From IMG/VR virus record IMGVR_UViG_3300046314_000558, positions 1-64,000 of that record: a DNA stretch of 64,000 bases; one strand, 5' to 3'. Each line of letters starts with the position of its first letter. The first letter of the stretch is position 1. The translations under genes were made by a program, and so were the position numbers. Origin of the DNA: a virus. Below the pieces are notes generated by a model, which worked only from the letters and a program-made list of their open reading frames with translations, was not told the origin of the DNA and searched no databases. This document shows positions 52,966 to 61,406 of this stretch, piece after piece.

Positions 52966-53553
52966 ATGCAACAACAATTTATGCCGTTTGGTTGGCCTAT
53001 GCCAGCCTACTTACCACTACCACCTATAATAGAAGACAATGATTTATTTATAAACAGTGTAGTTAATGGTAGTTCAACACCAGGGCCTCAAGGCGAACCA
53101 GGGCCACAAGGCGAACCAGGGCCACAAGGCGAAGCTGGTGTTAGTGTAGTTAGTGCAGAAGTATCACCAAATCCCGGTGACCTAATGCTAACACTCAGCA
53201 ACGGTGAAATAATAAATGCTGGCAGTGTAATAGGGCCTGAGGGACCACCTGGACCAAGTGAAAGTTGTGGTTGCAATACTACAACTATTACAGAAGACTA
53301 CTACGCCACTGAAAAGGATTGCTATATTGGGGCGCAACTAAAAGATAAGGCAAGTGTTATGCTACCTAGTAACGTAAAGCCTGGTACTAAATACTCTATA
53401 AAACTAGAATTTGGTGCCCCTGTAGGCAACAGGAAACTAACAATACAACCAGAATCGCCAGCGCTAATAAACGGAGTTACGGCAATTACGATGACTACTC
53501 CTTATGAGAGTATTAATGTAATTTTTAATAATGGCAATTGGTGGACTATATAA
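52966..53553 (+). CDS. collagen-like virion protein, 195 aa
   Basis: ATG 52966 after GGAGA. The N-terminal FMPFGWPMPAYLPLPP is a likely virion anchor. Two collagen-like stretches follow: GPQGEP repeats (about 40-54, nearly identical at DNA level) and GPEGPPGPS (about 88-96). The C-terminal beta domain may trimerise. Typical of phage tail fibres or decoration proteins. Confidence 0.75.
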   Translation: MQQQFMPFGWPMPAYLPLPPIIEDNDLFINSVVNGSSTPGPQGEPGPQGEPGPQGEAGVSVVSAEVSPNPGDLMLTLSNGEIINAGSVIGPEGPPGPSESCGCNTTTITEDYYATEKDCYIGAQLKDKASVMLPSNVKPGTKYSIKLEFGAPVGNRKLTIQPESPALINGVTAITMTTPYESINVIFNNGNWWTI

Positions 53554-53561
53554 GGAATAAA

Positions 53562-53999
53562 ATGGAAGAACTAAAACTGGCGCTTAAACGCGCTTTTGCA
53601 ACAACTTATGCGTTCTTGGTGAAATCAGAAAACTTTCACTGGAACGTAACAGGCCCAAACTTTGTGCAACATCACGAACTGTTTGGTAAAATTTATGACG
53701 AGGTAGATGATGAGCTGGATGACTTTGCTGAGCGCGTGCGCGCTTTACGTTGCTTTGTGCCTGCTAGTTTCTCGCAACTTAGTGAAAATTCGCAAATTTT
53801 GGATACGCTGGAAATACTACCACCGACCGAAATGGTACGTACACTATACGTTGACAACGGCAAAGTACACACGGCGCTAATGGAAGCCTATGCACTTGCT
53901 GAAACTGAAGGTGAGCACGGACTAAGTGCGTTTTTAAGTGAACGCATTGACGCACACCGCAAACATGGTTGGATGTTGTATTCAACAATGCAACCATAA
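53562..53999 (+). CDS. dps: Dps-like ferritin
   Basis: 145 aa. Signature ENFHWNVTGPNFVQHHELFG then YDEVDDELDDFAERVRAL carries the Dps inter-subunit ferroxidase ligands (His, His, Asp/Glu). In bacteria Dps cages store iron, detoxify peroxide and compact DNA. Unusual phage cargo; with rubrerythrin and rubredoxin it makes a second iron/oxidative-stress function. Confidence 0.85.
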   Translation: MEELKLALKRAFATTYAFLVKSENFHWNVTGPNFVQHHELFGKIYDEVDDELDDFAERVRALRCFVPASFSQLSENSQILDTLEILPPTEMVRTLYVDNGKVHTALMEAYALAETEGEHGLSAFLSERIDAHRKHGWMLYSTMQP

Positions 54000-54001
54000 C
54001 A

Positions 54002-54036
54002 AAAAGCCCCGCACTATTGCTAGTGCGGGGCTTTTC
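54002..54036. terminator. bidirectional terminator between convergent operons
   Basis: AAAAGCCCCGCACTA (54002-54016), loop TTGC, TAGTGCGGGGCTTTT (54021-54035). Confidence 0.9.
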
Positions 54037-54038
54037 TT

Positions 54039-54419
54039 TTAACCGTCAGATGAGGATAAGAACAGTGCTGCAAATTCCAGTGCTTTGGCGTCGTCACGTT
54101 CTCGCATGATTTGATCACGCTTTTCACGACTCCAACTGAATCCACCGTCACCGCCCCACAAATCCCAAGCTACTCGGCCTTTGCTTGGAAAACCTTCTTC
54201 GCCGCTGTTGAATCCAGTAGCTTTTTTATCTACTTCGTGGCGACTGAAAAAGCTGTACATGCGTAGTACGGTTGTGCCGGTTAGCGGGTCTCGATCCTTT
54301 AGCTGATTAGCACGTGCAAGTCCAACTAGTGTACCTCCTGGCTTACCTTCGTCTTTCCATTTTAATGCACGTTTGGCAGCGCTTGCCATACCTTCTGTGG
54401 GTTTATATGTTTCTGCCAT
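54039..54419 (-). CDS. conserved phage protein, 126 aa
   Basis: 126 aa. YKPTEGMASAAKRALKWKDE then MYSFFSRHEVDKK and DLWGGDGGFSW are recognisable from many phages, often fused to or near head genes. DNA-binding or structural; not established. Confidence 0.7.
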   Translation of the reverse strand: MAETYKPTEGMASAAKRALKWKDEGKPGGTLVGLARANQLKDRDPLTGTTVLRMYSFFSRHEVDKKATGFNSGEEGFPSKGRVAWDLWGGDGGFSWSREKRDQIMRERDDAKALEFAALFLSSSDG

Positions 54420-54854
54420 TTATTCCTCGTTTTCATCTGGGCTCACAAACAATACATTTGCATTGTCTGGATCGGTTGCTGGATCTTCCCAGTCATCACA
54501 TGTACGTAACGCACTGCAAGTAATAGACCACAATGTACAAACTGCGCTAGGCATTCCGGCAATGTCGGCCCACTTTGGTGTAACTGGTAGTTCACTTGCT
54601 TTTAGCTGAGCACCTGGACTAGCAGGTAACGCAGCCATAATTTCTGGACTATTGTTGTAGTGAGCACAATTCATGCATAGTCGGGTACGGGCAACACCTT
54701 CTGGTACGCCCCATAATTCCATTTTATCGCCCCAGTATAAAACACTGGGTTGTCGCGGATCTGCTGGACCTAACTTTGCACGCTCAATACAAACAAGGTG
54801 ATTTGATAAGTTTAAATCTTTGTAGCGTAGTGCTACTGGTAATACTTCTGACAT
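54420..54854 (-). CDS. Cys-containing phage protein, 144 aa
   Basis: 144 aa. CMNCAHYNNSPE and CTLWSITCSALRTCDDW suggest a metal-binding or disulphide-linked domain. Paired with 54039 (abutting), as in other phages. Function unknown. Confidence 0.65.
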   Translation of the reverse strand: MSEVLPVALRYKDLNLSNHLVCIERAKLGPADPRQPSVLYWGDKMELWGVPEGVARTRLCMNCAHYNNSPEIMAALPASPGAQLKASELPVTPKWADIAGMPSAVCTLWSITCSALRTCDDWEDPATDPDNANVLFVSPDENEE

Positions 54855-54856
54855 AT

Positions 54857-55615
54857 TTAGTTCCTATAAGCCATAATAATTTGCTTACACATTTTTGATC
54901 TGACAATGTCTTCATCAAGGAATTCAATAACCTCAATACCTTCAATGCCCTCTAAACGATCCACAGCGTCTTCCAATCCACTATCAGGAATATCCGACTG
55001 CTCAGTGTCACCGCTAAAAATCATCTTGCAATTTTTGCCAATTCGCGATAACAGCATTTTCATTTCTTCACGAGTACAGTTTTGTGCCTCATCTACTAAC
55101 ACAATGCAATTGTCAAAAGTAGTACCGCGTAGGAATCCCAGAGGAGTTGGATCAATGTCCTTGGCTTTTAAACAGTATTCATAAAAACCTTTGCCTAGGG
55201 CTTTGGTAAAAATAGCATCAAAAGGCAATAAATACGGAGCGTACTTTTCTTCTAGAGTACCTGGTAAGAATCCTAAGCCACGACCTGTTTCAATATTGGG
55301 TCGGGTTAGGATAACTTTATCAACTCGTTTGTGAAACAGCTCCGATGCTGCATAACTGGCTGCAATAAATGTTTTACCTGTACCAGCACTGCCAATACCA
55401 AATATTACATCATTGTGTTTGATAGCGTCTAGGTACTCACCTTGTACGAAGTTTAGTGGCTGGACTTCTTTGAAAGTATAATTACGCTGAGGTTGAGGCT
55501 CGCTGATACCAGCATGTTTTTCACTACGCAGTCTAGATTTTTCCTCCTGTGATGGACGGTTACTAGACTTTTTTGCTGGAAAGGTGCGATGGGTTTTACC
55601 ACTATTTCTTGCCAT
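54857..55615 (-). CDS. phoH: PhoH-like ATPase
   Basis: 252 aa from ATG 55615 (SD AAGGAAA). Basic disordered N-terminus (about 1-45), then Walker A GSAGTGKTFIA (about 83), TRPNIETGRGLGFLPG (about 110), and Walker B IVLVDEAQN (about 178). PhoH is a phosphate-starvation marker common in aquatic phages; biochemical role unsettled. Confidence 0.9.
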   Translation of the reverse strand: MARNSGKTHRTFPAKKSSNRPSQEEKSRLRSEKHAGISEPQPQRNYTFKEVQPLNFVQGEYLDAIKHNDVIFGIGSAGTGKTFIAASYAASELFHKRVDKVILTRPNIETGRGLGFLPGTLEEKYAPYLLPFDAIFTKALGKGFYEYCLKAKDIDPTPLGFLRGTTFDNCIVLVDEAQNCTREEMKMLLSRIGKNCKMIFSGDTEQSDIPDSGLEDAVDRLEGIEGIEVIEFLDEDIVRSKMCKQIIMAYRN

Positions 55616-55656
55616 GAATTTCCTTGTTGGTTTATATAAATCTCGTGGAAGCAATA

Positions 55657-55685
55657 ATTTTACCACAAGATTAAACTGCTGTCAA
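55657..55685 (-). promoter_or_regulatory. minus-strand promoter
   Basis: TTGACA (55685-55680), 17 bp, TAAAAT (55662-55657). Confidence 0.75.
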
Positions 55686-55693
55686 ATATAAAT

Positions 55694-55897
55694 TTACTTT
55701 GGGGCTTTTGGTGGCACAAGCGTACCTTCCAATTTTTTGTGCACTTTTACTTCTTTGCACACTTGTTTTGGTTTCTTGGTCTTGGCATCTGTTTGTTCAA
55801 CACATACCTTTTTAGTTTCGGCAGCAAATGCCGGATTGTTGTAGGAAACTGAAAAGATTCCTGCAACCATTAGTGTAGCCCAAATTACTTTTTTCAT
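55694..55897 (-). CDS. small periplasmic protein, 67 aa
   Basis: 67 aa. A clear signal peptide ending AFA-A at about residue 25; the mature part is Lys/Val-rich with two Cys (CVEQ, QVCKE) that could form a disulphide. Unknown role, within the lysis/surface operon. Confidence 0.7.
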   Translation of the reverse strand: MKKVIWATLMVAGIFSVSYNNPAFAAETKKVCVEQTDAKTKKPKQVCKEVKVHKKLEGTLVPPKAPK

Positions 55898-56350
55898 TTA
55901 AATCTCCGGTTGAGGTGCCTGTTGAGGCGCTGGCTTGCCATTAATCATACGAATCTCTGCGATTGCAGTGCCGTTGAATCCAGCTGTGGTACTAAGTCCT
56001 GGTGAGAAACTTGGTTCTTGGCGCGGTACATACGAAGTTTTAGCAGCTTGTGCTGCGTTTTCTTGTGCTTGTTTCATTAGTGCTAAACTAGCATCAACTT
56101 CTTCTTTTGACCCGCCTGCTAACATAATTCCCGATAGTGTACCAGTTAAAAATGTAGCAATTGGCACAATTAACTCAAAGAATTTTTGGTCAATTGGTGA
56201 GATAGCGTTTAGTGGCTGTGTTACAAAAATCAAGCTGTAAAGCACCACAAACACAATACCTGTTAGTGTTAGCGCCAAACACACTCCAATAAAAAACTTT
56301 AGGCGAGCCATTAGTTGCTCATCGGTGTATAAAAACGTGTTACTTTGCAC
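55898..56350 (-). CDS. two-helix membrane protein, 150 aa
   Basis: 150 aa. Membrane helices at about 17-42 and 62-80, then a helical Ala/Gln-rich and Pro-rich cytoplasmic tail. Holin is possible from position but not supported by motif. Confidence 0.65.
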   Translation of the reverse strand: MQSNTFLYTDEQLMARLKFFIGVCLALTLTGIVFVVLYSLIFVTQPLNAISPIDQKFFELIVPIATFLTGTLSGIMLAGGSKEEVDASLALMKQAQENAAQAAKTSYVPRQEPSFSPGLSTTAGFNGTAIAEIRMINGKPAPQQAPQPEI

Positions 56351-56609
56351 AGGTGACTCCTGAGGTGGTTGGTGTTGGGGTTTGAGCTGGCGTTGCCTGA
56401 GGGTCTAGTCTTGGGTCGCGCTGCCCTTTGAAAATATGGTCAGGACAAGTACGTGTTACGTCGCAAATTGGTCGCTTACATTGTGGCGAGTCCCAATTAT
56501 CCGGGTTTTGGCACGGATAGCGAAAACGATCTCCACCAAAAAACGCTAGTGCAACTGGCAGCACAATCAGCACTCCTAGCCATTTAAATAATTTTAAGTC
56601 GGTGTTCAT
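56340..56609 (-). CDS. single-pass membrane protein with Cys-rich periplasmic part, 89 aa
   Basis: 89 aa. N-terminal helix (about 8-25), then CQNPDNWDSPQCKRPICDVT with four Cys in all and a Thr/Pro tail. A membrane-anchored envelope protein. Overlaps the next gene by 11 nt. Confidence 0.65.
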   Translation of the reverse strand: MNTDLKLFKWLGVLIVLPVALAFFGGDRFRYPCQNPDNWDSPQCKRPICDVTRTCPDHIFKGQRDPRLDPQATPAQTPTPTTSGVTCAK

Positions 56610-56612
56610 TGC

Positions 56613-57170
56613 TTATTTTCCTGCTAGCGGATTATCAATTGCCGCTTTAATTTTATTATCTACATCACGACTTACACGCTCTAGCCTATTTTCAGTATCA
56701 CGCTTTAGCTTATCCATATCGTCTTTTGTACGATCAAGGCTATTTCGTAGATCTTTTTGCACAGACTTTAAGTCTTGGTCAGTCTCACGCTGAGCTTGCT
56801 TAACGCTACGCTCAATCTGCTCTGTTACGGTTTCGTTACGACGTAAATCTTGTTTTAAGTCATTTTTAATATCACGAGTGTAGTCAGAAGTCTTTTGAGA
56901 ATTTTCCTCAATTACTGATAGTCGTTTGTCAAAATTGCTTAAGTCAGGTGTTACATACTCAGCAATTTTCTTTTTCATACCCATATAGTCTTTGTATATT
57001 TCAAAAGTGCCATAAAGACCGCCCAGCGCACTACTTGCAATTGTAAAAGCAACCATAAGTTTGGCTGGAGTAAACTCGTATCCACCAATACTAATAACGG
57101 TGTCTTTTGAGGCATATTTTTTAGCTGCAGCTTCTAGCTCGTCAACTTTTTTGTTTAAGTCTTCTGCCAT
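56613..57170 (-). CDS. membrane protein with long coiled coil, 185 aa
   Basis: 185 aa. Short coiled coil (1-20), membrane segment about 35-58, then about 110 residues of charged coiled coil (DIKNDLKQDLRRNETVTEQI). Architecture resembles envelope-spanning phage proteins; candidate component of disruption or exclusion machinery. Confidence 0.7.
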   Translation of the reverse strand: MAEDLNKKVDELEAAAKKYASKDTVISIGGYEFTPAKLMVAFTIASSALGGLYGTFEIYKDYMGMKKKIAEYVTPDLSNFDKRLSVIEENSQKTSDYTRDIKNDLKQDLRRNETVTEQIERSVKQAQRETDQDLKSVQKDLRNSLDRTKDDMDKLKRDTENRLERVSRDVDNKIKAAIDNPLAGK

Positions 57171-57178
57171 AATAACTC

Positions 57179-58867
57179 CTATTTATATTGTGAATTTACT
57201 AAGTCTTGATGCTTTTGATCCGACCCTAAACCGCGTAAAACTCGTACATTGTCTACAACCTTTTGATTTTTGTAAACTTCCCGTGGCTCATAAAAACTTG
57301 CGTCACGTAACACAAAGTTTGTGTAGCCCGCATATCCTTGTGGAACCGTTGCCAGCTGCGCTACACTAACGCCTGTGGCCAGCTCGTTGGTGGCAGTTTG
57401 GCTACGCTGTGTTTGTGGTGCGCTGGGTGCCTCGGTTTGTGTAACCTGCTGTGCATCTAAAATTTGTTTTAGTGGACTGGTTACATCAGCTAAAAAGTTT
57501 GTGGTCTGTGCAACAGCTTCTGGCTCTTGATAGCGTGTTTGTTGTGTGGCAAAACTACCAGAGGTTTGTGTGGTTTGAGATTGCTCCACACTTGTTGGTG
57601 CCAACAATTGTTGCTGAAAATTTTGCTGCTGAGTGCTTGCGGCACTAAACACCTGCATGGCTTGTAACACGCCAGTTGTTTGTTGCTGTTGTGCGGCAAC
57701 TGACATAACTGTAGCGCGGCTAGTGCCCACTGAGGTTTGTGCAACACTGTTACCCGAACTGGTTTCTGCGCTTGCAACGCTGGACGCAACTGCTGCGGTT
57801 GTGGCGGCCGTGGCCACTTGTTGTGCGCGATCACTGCTTGCTTGTGCCACTGTTTCTGCGGCAGCAACCACCTGTTGTGCTACAGCTTTTTCACGTTCTG
57901 AGTTCTTGGCTATTAAACTAAGTGCAAAACTTAGGTTAACCGGCCCACTGCTGGATTTTTCCTGAGTGCTGGCTGCTGCACTTGTGGCGGCCGGAGCCTG
58001 TGGCTGAGATTGTTGTAGTGGAGGACTTCCGGGCTGTGGTGGGCTTCCGGGCGGTGGTGGTGGTCCTGGTGGTTGGGCGCCAGGCGGTGGCGGTTGATTG
58101 TTTGTGGGTGGTGCACCTGGCGGAGGCTCGCCGGTTTCGGGTGGCGGTGGTGGCGGAGCATAGGCGACCGTTTCGGTTTGCCCAGGTTTAGGTGCCAGTT
58201 TGGCCAGTGCATCAAAGTATCCCGTACACGTAGTACTATAAAAGGTGTTTGTAGCGCAAGGATCAACCGAGTACTTTAGTGAAAAACTAACGTCCATGAC
58301 TTCAGGCCCATATGGGCCCTGCCAGTAGTTATTATCTCGCCCAACAAGACCGTACCTGACATTGGTTAGCTCAGGCACGGCATATGGGCTAGCAAAAGTT
58401 TCTGAGAAATCGAACCGTTTCCAGTTATATTGCTGGTTGGTATAAGCCGTATAGTCGTACTCGGCTGCGGTGGCACCAGTTTTGTTATAAAACTTTACGT
58501 ATGCGCTTAAATAGTCTTGTTGACCGTTATCCCAGCCATTGCCATTTTTAGCAGTAAAAACAAAGTTAAATCCACTAACTTGTAATCCCTTGCCTGAGTT
58601 GGGTAGCACACTGGCAATTGAACGTAGCTGATACAAGTCAGTGGTACCGTAAGAGAAGTTTATGTTACCACCTGGGCTAACTATTGGTAGTGGCCCACAG
58701 TATCCTGGATCTCCTTGTGCCCAACAAGTTAGATTGCCTTGGTAAACCGCATTGTTCCATGCCCCATTATTCACCAAATTACCAGTTGTGTCGACTTGTG
58801 CGTTAGAATAGCTTGTGAACCAAAAAGCCCAGCACAGCACCAAGGCCAATCTTCTTATATACGTCAT
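57179..58867 (-). CDS. large secreted protein with Pro-rich linker, 562 aa
   Basis: 562 aa. Signal peptide (about 1-23), an N-terminal beta-sandwich-like domain of about 190 residues rich in aromatic and Gly (WDNGQQDYLSAYVKFYN), a Pro/Gly linker (about 240-295), and a long Ala/Gln/Thr/Val-rich helical region with repeats of ATAA/QQQ type. No family recognised. It overlaps the N-rich gene by 65 nt. Confidence 0.7.
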   Translation of the reverse strand: MTYIRRLALVLCWAFWFTSYSNAQVDTTGNLVNNGAWNNAVYQGNLTCWAQGDPGYCGPLPIVSPGGNINFSYGTTDLYQLRSIASVLPNSGKGLQVSGFNFVFTAKNGNGWDNGQQDYLSAYVKFYNKTGATAAEYDYTAYTNQQYNWKRFDFSETFASPYAVPELTNVRYGLVGRDNNYWQGPYGPEVMDVSFSLKYSVDPCATNTFYSTTCTGYFDALAKLAPKPGQTETVAYAPPPPPPETGEPPPGAPPTNNQPPPPGAQPPGPPPPPGSPPQPGSPPLQQSQPQAPAATSAAASTQEKSSSGPVNLSFALSLIAKNSEREKAVAQQVVAAAETVAQASSDRAQQVATAATTAAVASSVASAETSSGNSVAQTSVGTSRATVMSVAAQQQQTTGVLQAMQVFSAASTQQQNFQQQLLAPTSVEQSQTTQTSGSFATQQTRYQEPEAVAQTTNFLADVTSPLKQILDAQQVTQTEAPSAPQTQRSQTATNELATGVSVAQLATVPQGYAGYTNFVLRDASFYEPREVYKNQKVVDNVRVLRGLGSDQKHQDLVNSQYK

Positions 58868-59918
58868 CTGTTTTTACCTCATCCAGTTTTGGAATCTTGT
58901 CTGGGTTAGCATCCCACTGCGCTTTGGCTTGAGCACCGATTTGTCCTTCGTATGGGCAAGGTGTTCCTGCCTGCAACATAGCATCAAATACGCGGCGATC
59001 TTGGCACATGGTAGCAACTGCAGCTACTTTCATACCCATGTCGTATAGGGTTTTTGACAACTTTAAACGCTCGCAGTTCATGTCTCTGACAGTGCCACCA
59101 CTGCTAACACCAAATACTTGTGTTTGTACGCTTCCTGAGTTACCGGTTGAACACAGGTCAGCGTTACCGCCACTCATCATTGCGGGAGCCACTGCTGTTG
59201 GAGGTGGCTGAATTACGCGCTGAGTTATGTTGGACTCATTAATATTCCGGTTGGTTAGCTCACCTGAGTTAATATTTTGATTAATGTTGGTGTTGGCGCT
59301 GGTATTTTGATTAACGTTGGTGTTGGAGGAAACCGCAGAGCTAGTACTTTGGTTAATGTTGGTCATTGAACCACTTTGAACGTTATTGTTGGTGCTAACA
59401 GAAGTGCTGGAGTTGATATTACGATTAGTCATATCACCAGTATTAATATTATTATTTGTTGCTGTTGAAGTACTAGTATTCGTATTATTGTTGTTATACG
59501 TCATTGTACCACTATTAATATTATTGTTTGTGTTAACACTTGTACTCGCATTATTATTATTGTAAGTCATTGTTCCCGAATTAACATTATTGTTATTGTA
59601 GGTAACAGTTCCACTCATAGCATTGTTGTTATTATTGGTAACTGTACCCGACTGAATGTTGTTATTGGTATTTGTACTAGTTGACGTACTTGTATTATTG
59701 TTGTTGTTTGTGTTAGTCGAAAGACTATTAACAGTGCTCAAACTTGTTGAGTTTGAGTTACTGATAGTATTCGAATTTGAATTAACGGTGCTAGTAGAAA
59801 CCGAAGTTGAGTTAGTATCTACTAGACTTTTGGAATCGTAAGTACCTTGATTAATGAGCGTTTGAGCACCCACACTGCTTGCTGCAAACAACAAACCTGC
59901 TAAAACTATTTTAATCAT
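58803..59918 (-). CDS. secreted Asn/Ser/Thr repeat protein, 371 aa
   Basis: 371 aa. Signal peptide (1-18). Residues about 35-235 are tandem repeats rich in Asn, Ser and Thr (units such as NNNNVNSGTMTY). The C-terminal domain has four Cys and a terminal hydrophobic helix (GLGAVLGFLVHKLF). The repeat part could form a beta-solenoid or amyloid-like stack. Located between endolysin and the 562-aa secreted protein. Confidence 0.7.
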   Translation of the reverse strand: MIKIVLAGLLFAASSVGAQTLINQGTYDSKSLVDTNSTSVSTSTVNSNSNTISNSNSTSLSTVNSLSTNTNNNNNTSTSTSTNTNNNIQSGTVTNNNNNAMSGTVTYNNNNVNSGTMTYNNNNASTSVNTNNNINSGTMTYNNNNTNTSTSTATNNNINTGDMTNRNINSSTSVSTNNNVQSGSMTNINQSTSSAVSSNTNVNQNTSANTNINQNINSGELTNRNINESNITQRVIQPPPTAVAPAMMSGGNADLCSTGNSGSVQTQVFGVSSGGTVRDMNCERLKLSKTLYDMGMKVAAVATMCQDRRVFDAMLQAGTPCPYEGQIGAQAKAQWDANPDKIPKLDEVKTDDVYKKIGLGAVLGFLVHKLF

Positions 59919-59919
59919 G

Positions 59920-60543
59920 TTACGCTCCTAGTACGTGTAGTGCATGTTGGTAATGCTTAATGCGATCTTCTAAGCCAATAGTACCGCCATTAATGCGTTT
60001 TGTTAATGTAAGAATATCACCAGCGTCTGCCCACTGATTAAGTTTATTAGTTTCCCAAAACCAACAAGCACTTTGAGCCGCACCTTCAAATGTTTCCAAG
60101 TATTCAGCAGCTTCTTCAACACCGATACCTAAGCTAGCAGCAAACCAAGTGTAGTTGTCTTTGCCAGTTAGCTGAATAAGACCCTTGCCACTATAACGAT
60201 AGCCGTCGCCAGATTCTACCGGCCCGTTGCCCATGCGGTTGGCATACACAAGGTTGGCAATTGCTTGCTGCTTGTTTGGCATCGCTGCATACTGCTGTGC
60301 CAACTCATCTGTGGGAAAGTACTTGGGAAATATCTTGCGTAGTGTAACTGCACGATAATTTAAGTTTTCACGCAGTGCTGTAAAGCCGCCTGACTCGTGC
60401 GCACACTGTGCAACAAAAGCTGCAATGCGTTGTGGCGTATTGATTTTGTAGTCTGGTAACAGCTGAGCTAGTGCCACATGCCATTGCTTAACATATGGAT
60501 TACGAGGAATCAGCTGTTGTAGCTGTTCGAGAGTTAAATTCAT
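59920..60543 (-). CDS. endolysin, GH19 chitinase-like
   Basis: 207 aa. AAFVAQCAHESGGFTALREN (catalytic Glu) , RKIFPKYFPTDE, YANRMGNGP, YRYSGKGLIQLTGKDNYTWF (split here by commas in the family pattern: GKGLIQLTG) and RINGGTIGLEDR are GH19 hallmarks. No signal peptide, so it needs a holin. Cleaves peptidoglycan at lysis. Confidence 0.9.
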   Translation of the reverse strand: MNLTLEQLQQLIPRNPYVKQWHVALAQLLPDYKINTPQRIAAFVAQCAHESGGFTALRENLNYRAVTLRKIFPKYFPTDELAQQYAAMPNKQQAIANLVYANRMGNGPVESGDGYRYSGKGLIQLTGKDNYTWFAASLGIGVEEAAEYLETFEGAAQSACWFWETNKLNQWADAGDILTLTKRINGGTIGLEDRIKHYQHALHVLGA

Positions 60544-60806
60544 TACTTTAGTCCTTCATGAATAAGTTTTTGTTTTTGGTACCACTCTTGCCAAGCTTCC
60601 AATTTGACCAAACAGCTGTAGTATTCGTTATAGTTAACGCTTACAGTTTTAGCAACACCGCTAAGAGTTGTGGTTGGGTCCAGCTTTTGTAGTGGTGGGC
60701 AGGCCTGCATGCTTTGCAAGCCTGGGGCCTCTGGCCACCGTTGCGTGACTGGCACGACTGTGGAGCAACCACTTAATAGTGCTAGTGATAGTAGTAGTGC
60801 TTTCAT
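60543..60806 (-). CDS. outer-membrane spanin lipoprotein (o-spanin)
   Basis: 87 aa. Lipobox LLSGC with Cys at residue 14; Pro-rich then helical mature part. Overlaps the endolysin start by 1 nt and the i-spanin gene by 4 nt. The pair bridges inner and outer membranes at lysis. Confidence 0.8.
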   Translation of the reverse strand: MKALLLSLALLSGCSTVVPVTQRWPEAPGLQSMQACPPLQKLDPTTTLSGVAKTVSVNYNEYYSCLVKLEAWQEWYQKQKLIHEGLK

Positions 60807-61222
60807 TTAGGTTGCTCCGCTGCACGATTGTGTGCGTCTACAAATTCTTTGGGTATAGCACAAGTGTTGTCGTATTTGACTACTTCACGGTCAATATACT
60901 GGATATTATCTGCACCGCGTTTTGTAATCACCTGTGTTTTGTATACTACTTTTTCTTTGATAACTTCGTTGGTGGCCGCACTTGCCACTTCAGCTTGTGC
61001 AACTTTGGCCTCCAACTCTTGTGCCGCAGCTTTCCATGTGTTATCGCAGTACAGCATTCCCATAATGAAAATTGTTGCGGCTACGAGGATAGGGCTCACA
61101 ATTTTAATAATGAACTCGTACGGTTTTAGCAGTTTTAAATGGCTTAAAAAATAGCCAGATAATCCGGCTATTAATAACAGCCACCAAAACCAGTCTGGAA
61201 TGATTTTGAAAATTAAAAACAT
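60803..61222 (-). CDS. inner-membrane spanin (i-spanin)
   Basis: 139 aa. Two membrane helices (about 8-28 and 38-58), then a coiled-coil ectodomain with Ala/Glu/Val (AAAQELEAKVAQAEVASAAT) and a C-terminal tail. Most i-spanins have one helix; two is unusual but seen in larger phages. Confidence 0.75.
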   Translation of the reverse strand: MFLIFKIIPDWFWWLLLIAGLSGYFLSHLKLLKPYEFIIKIVSPILVAATIFIMGMLYCDNTWKAAAQELEAKVAQAEVASAATNEVIKEKVVYKTQVITKRGADNIQYIDREVVKYDNTCAIPKEFVDAHNRAAEQPK

Positions 61223-61228
61223 AAAATT

Positions 61229-61399
61229 TTATAAAACCTGGTAGGCTCCACTGGGGTCTGCTACTGTTGGGTCTATTAGCGAGTCAGTGGCGACTTCAAG
61301 CAGCTTGGTTGCAGACGCACTTAGGTTGCTTTGTATTGACTGAAGTGAGCCCCACAACGTAAGATCAATTGTTTGAATTTGGTTGGTAAGATCGGCCAT
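61229..61399 (-). CDS. small hypothetical protein, 56 aa
   Basis: 56 aa, acidic, with a helical part (LWGSLQSIQSNLSASATKLL). Between spanin and appendage genes. Not recognised. Confidence 0.6.
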   Translation of the reverse strand: MADLTNQIQTIDLTLWGSLQSIQSNLSASATKLLEVATDSLIDPTVADPSGAYQVL

Positions 61400-61406
61400 A
61401 TTATCC

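Noticed and set aside
58803-59918. Repeated short units suggesting a CRISPR array
   Set aside because: The repeats are in frame, encode an Asn/Ser/Thr-rich protein with a signal peptide, and have no regular spacers. No CRISPR array was seen in the window.
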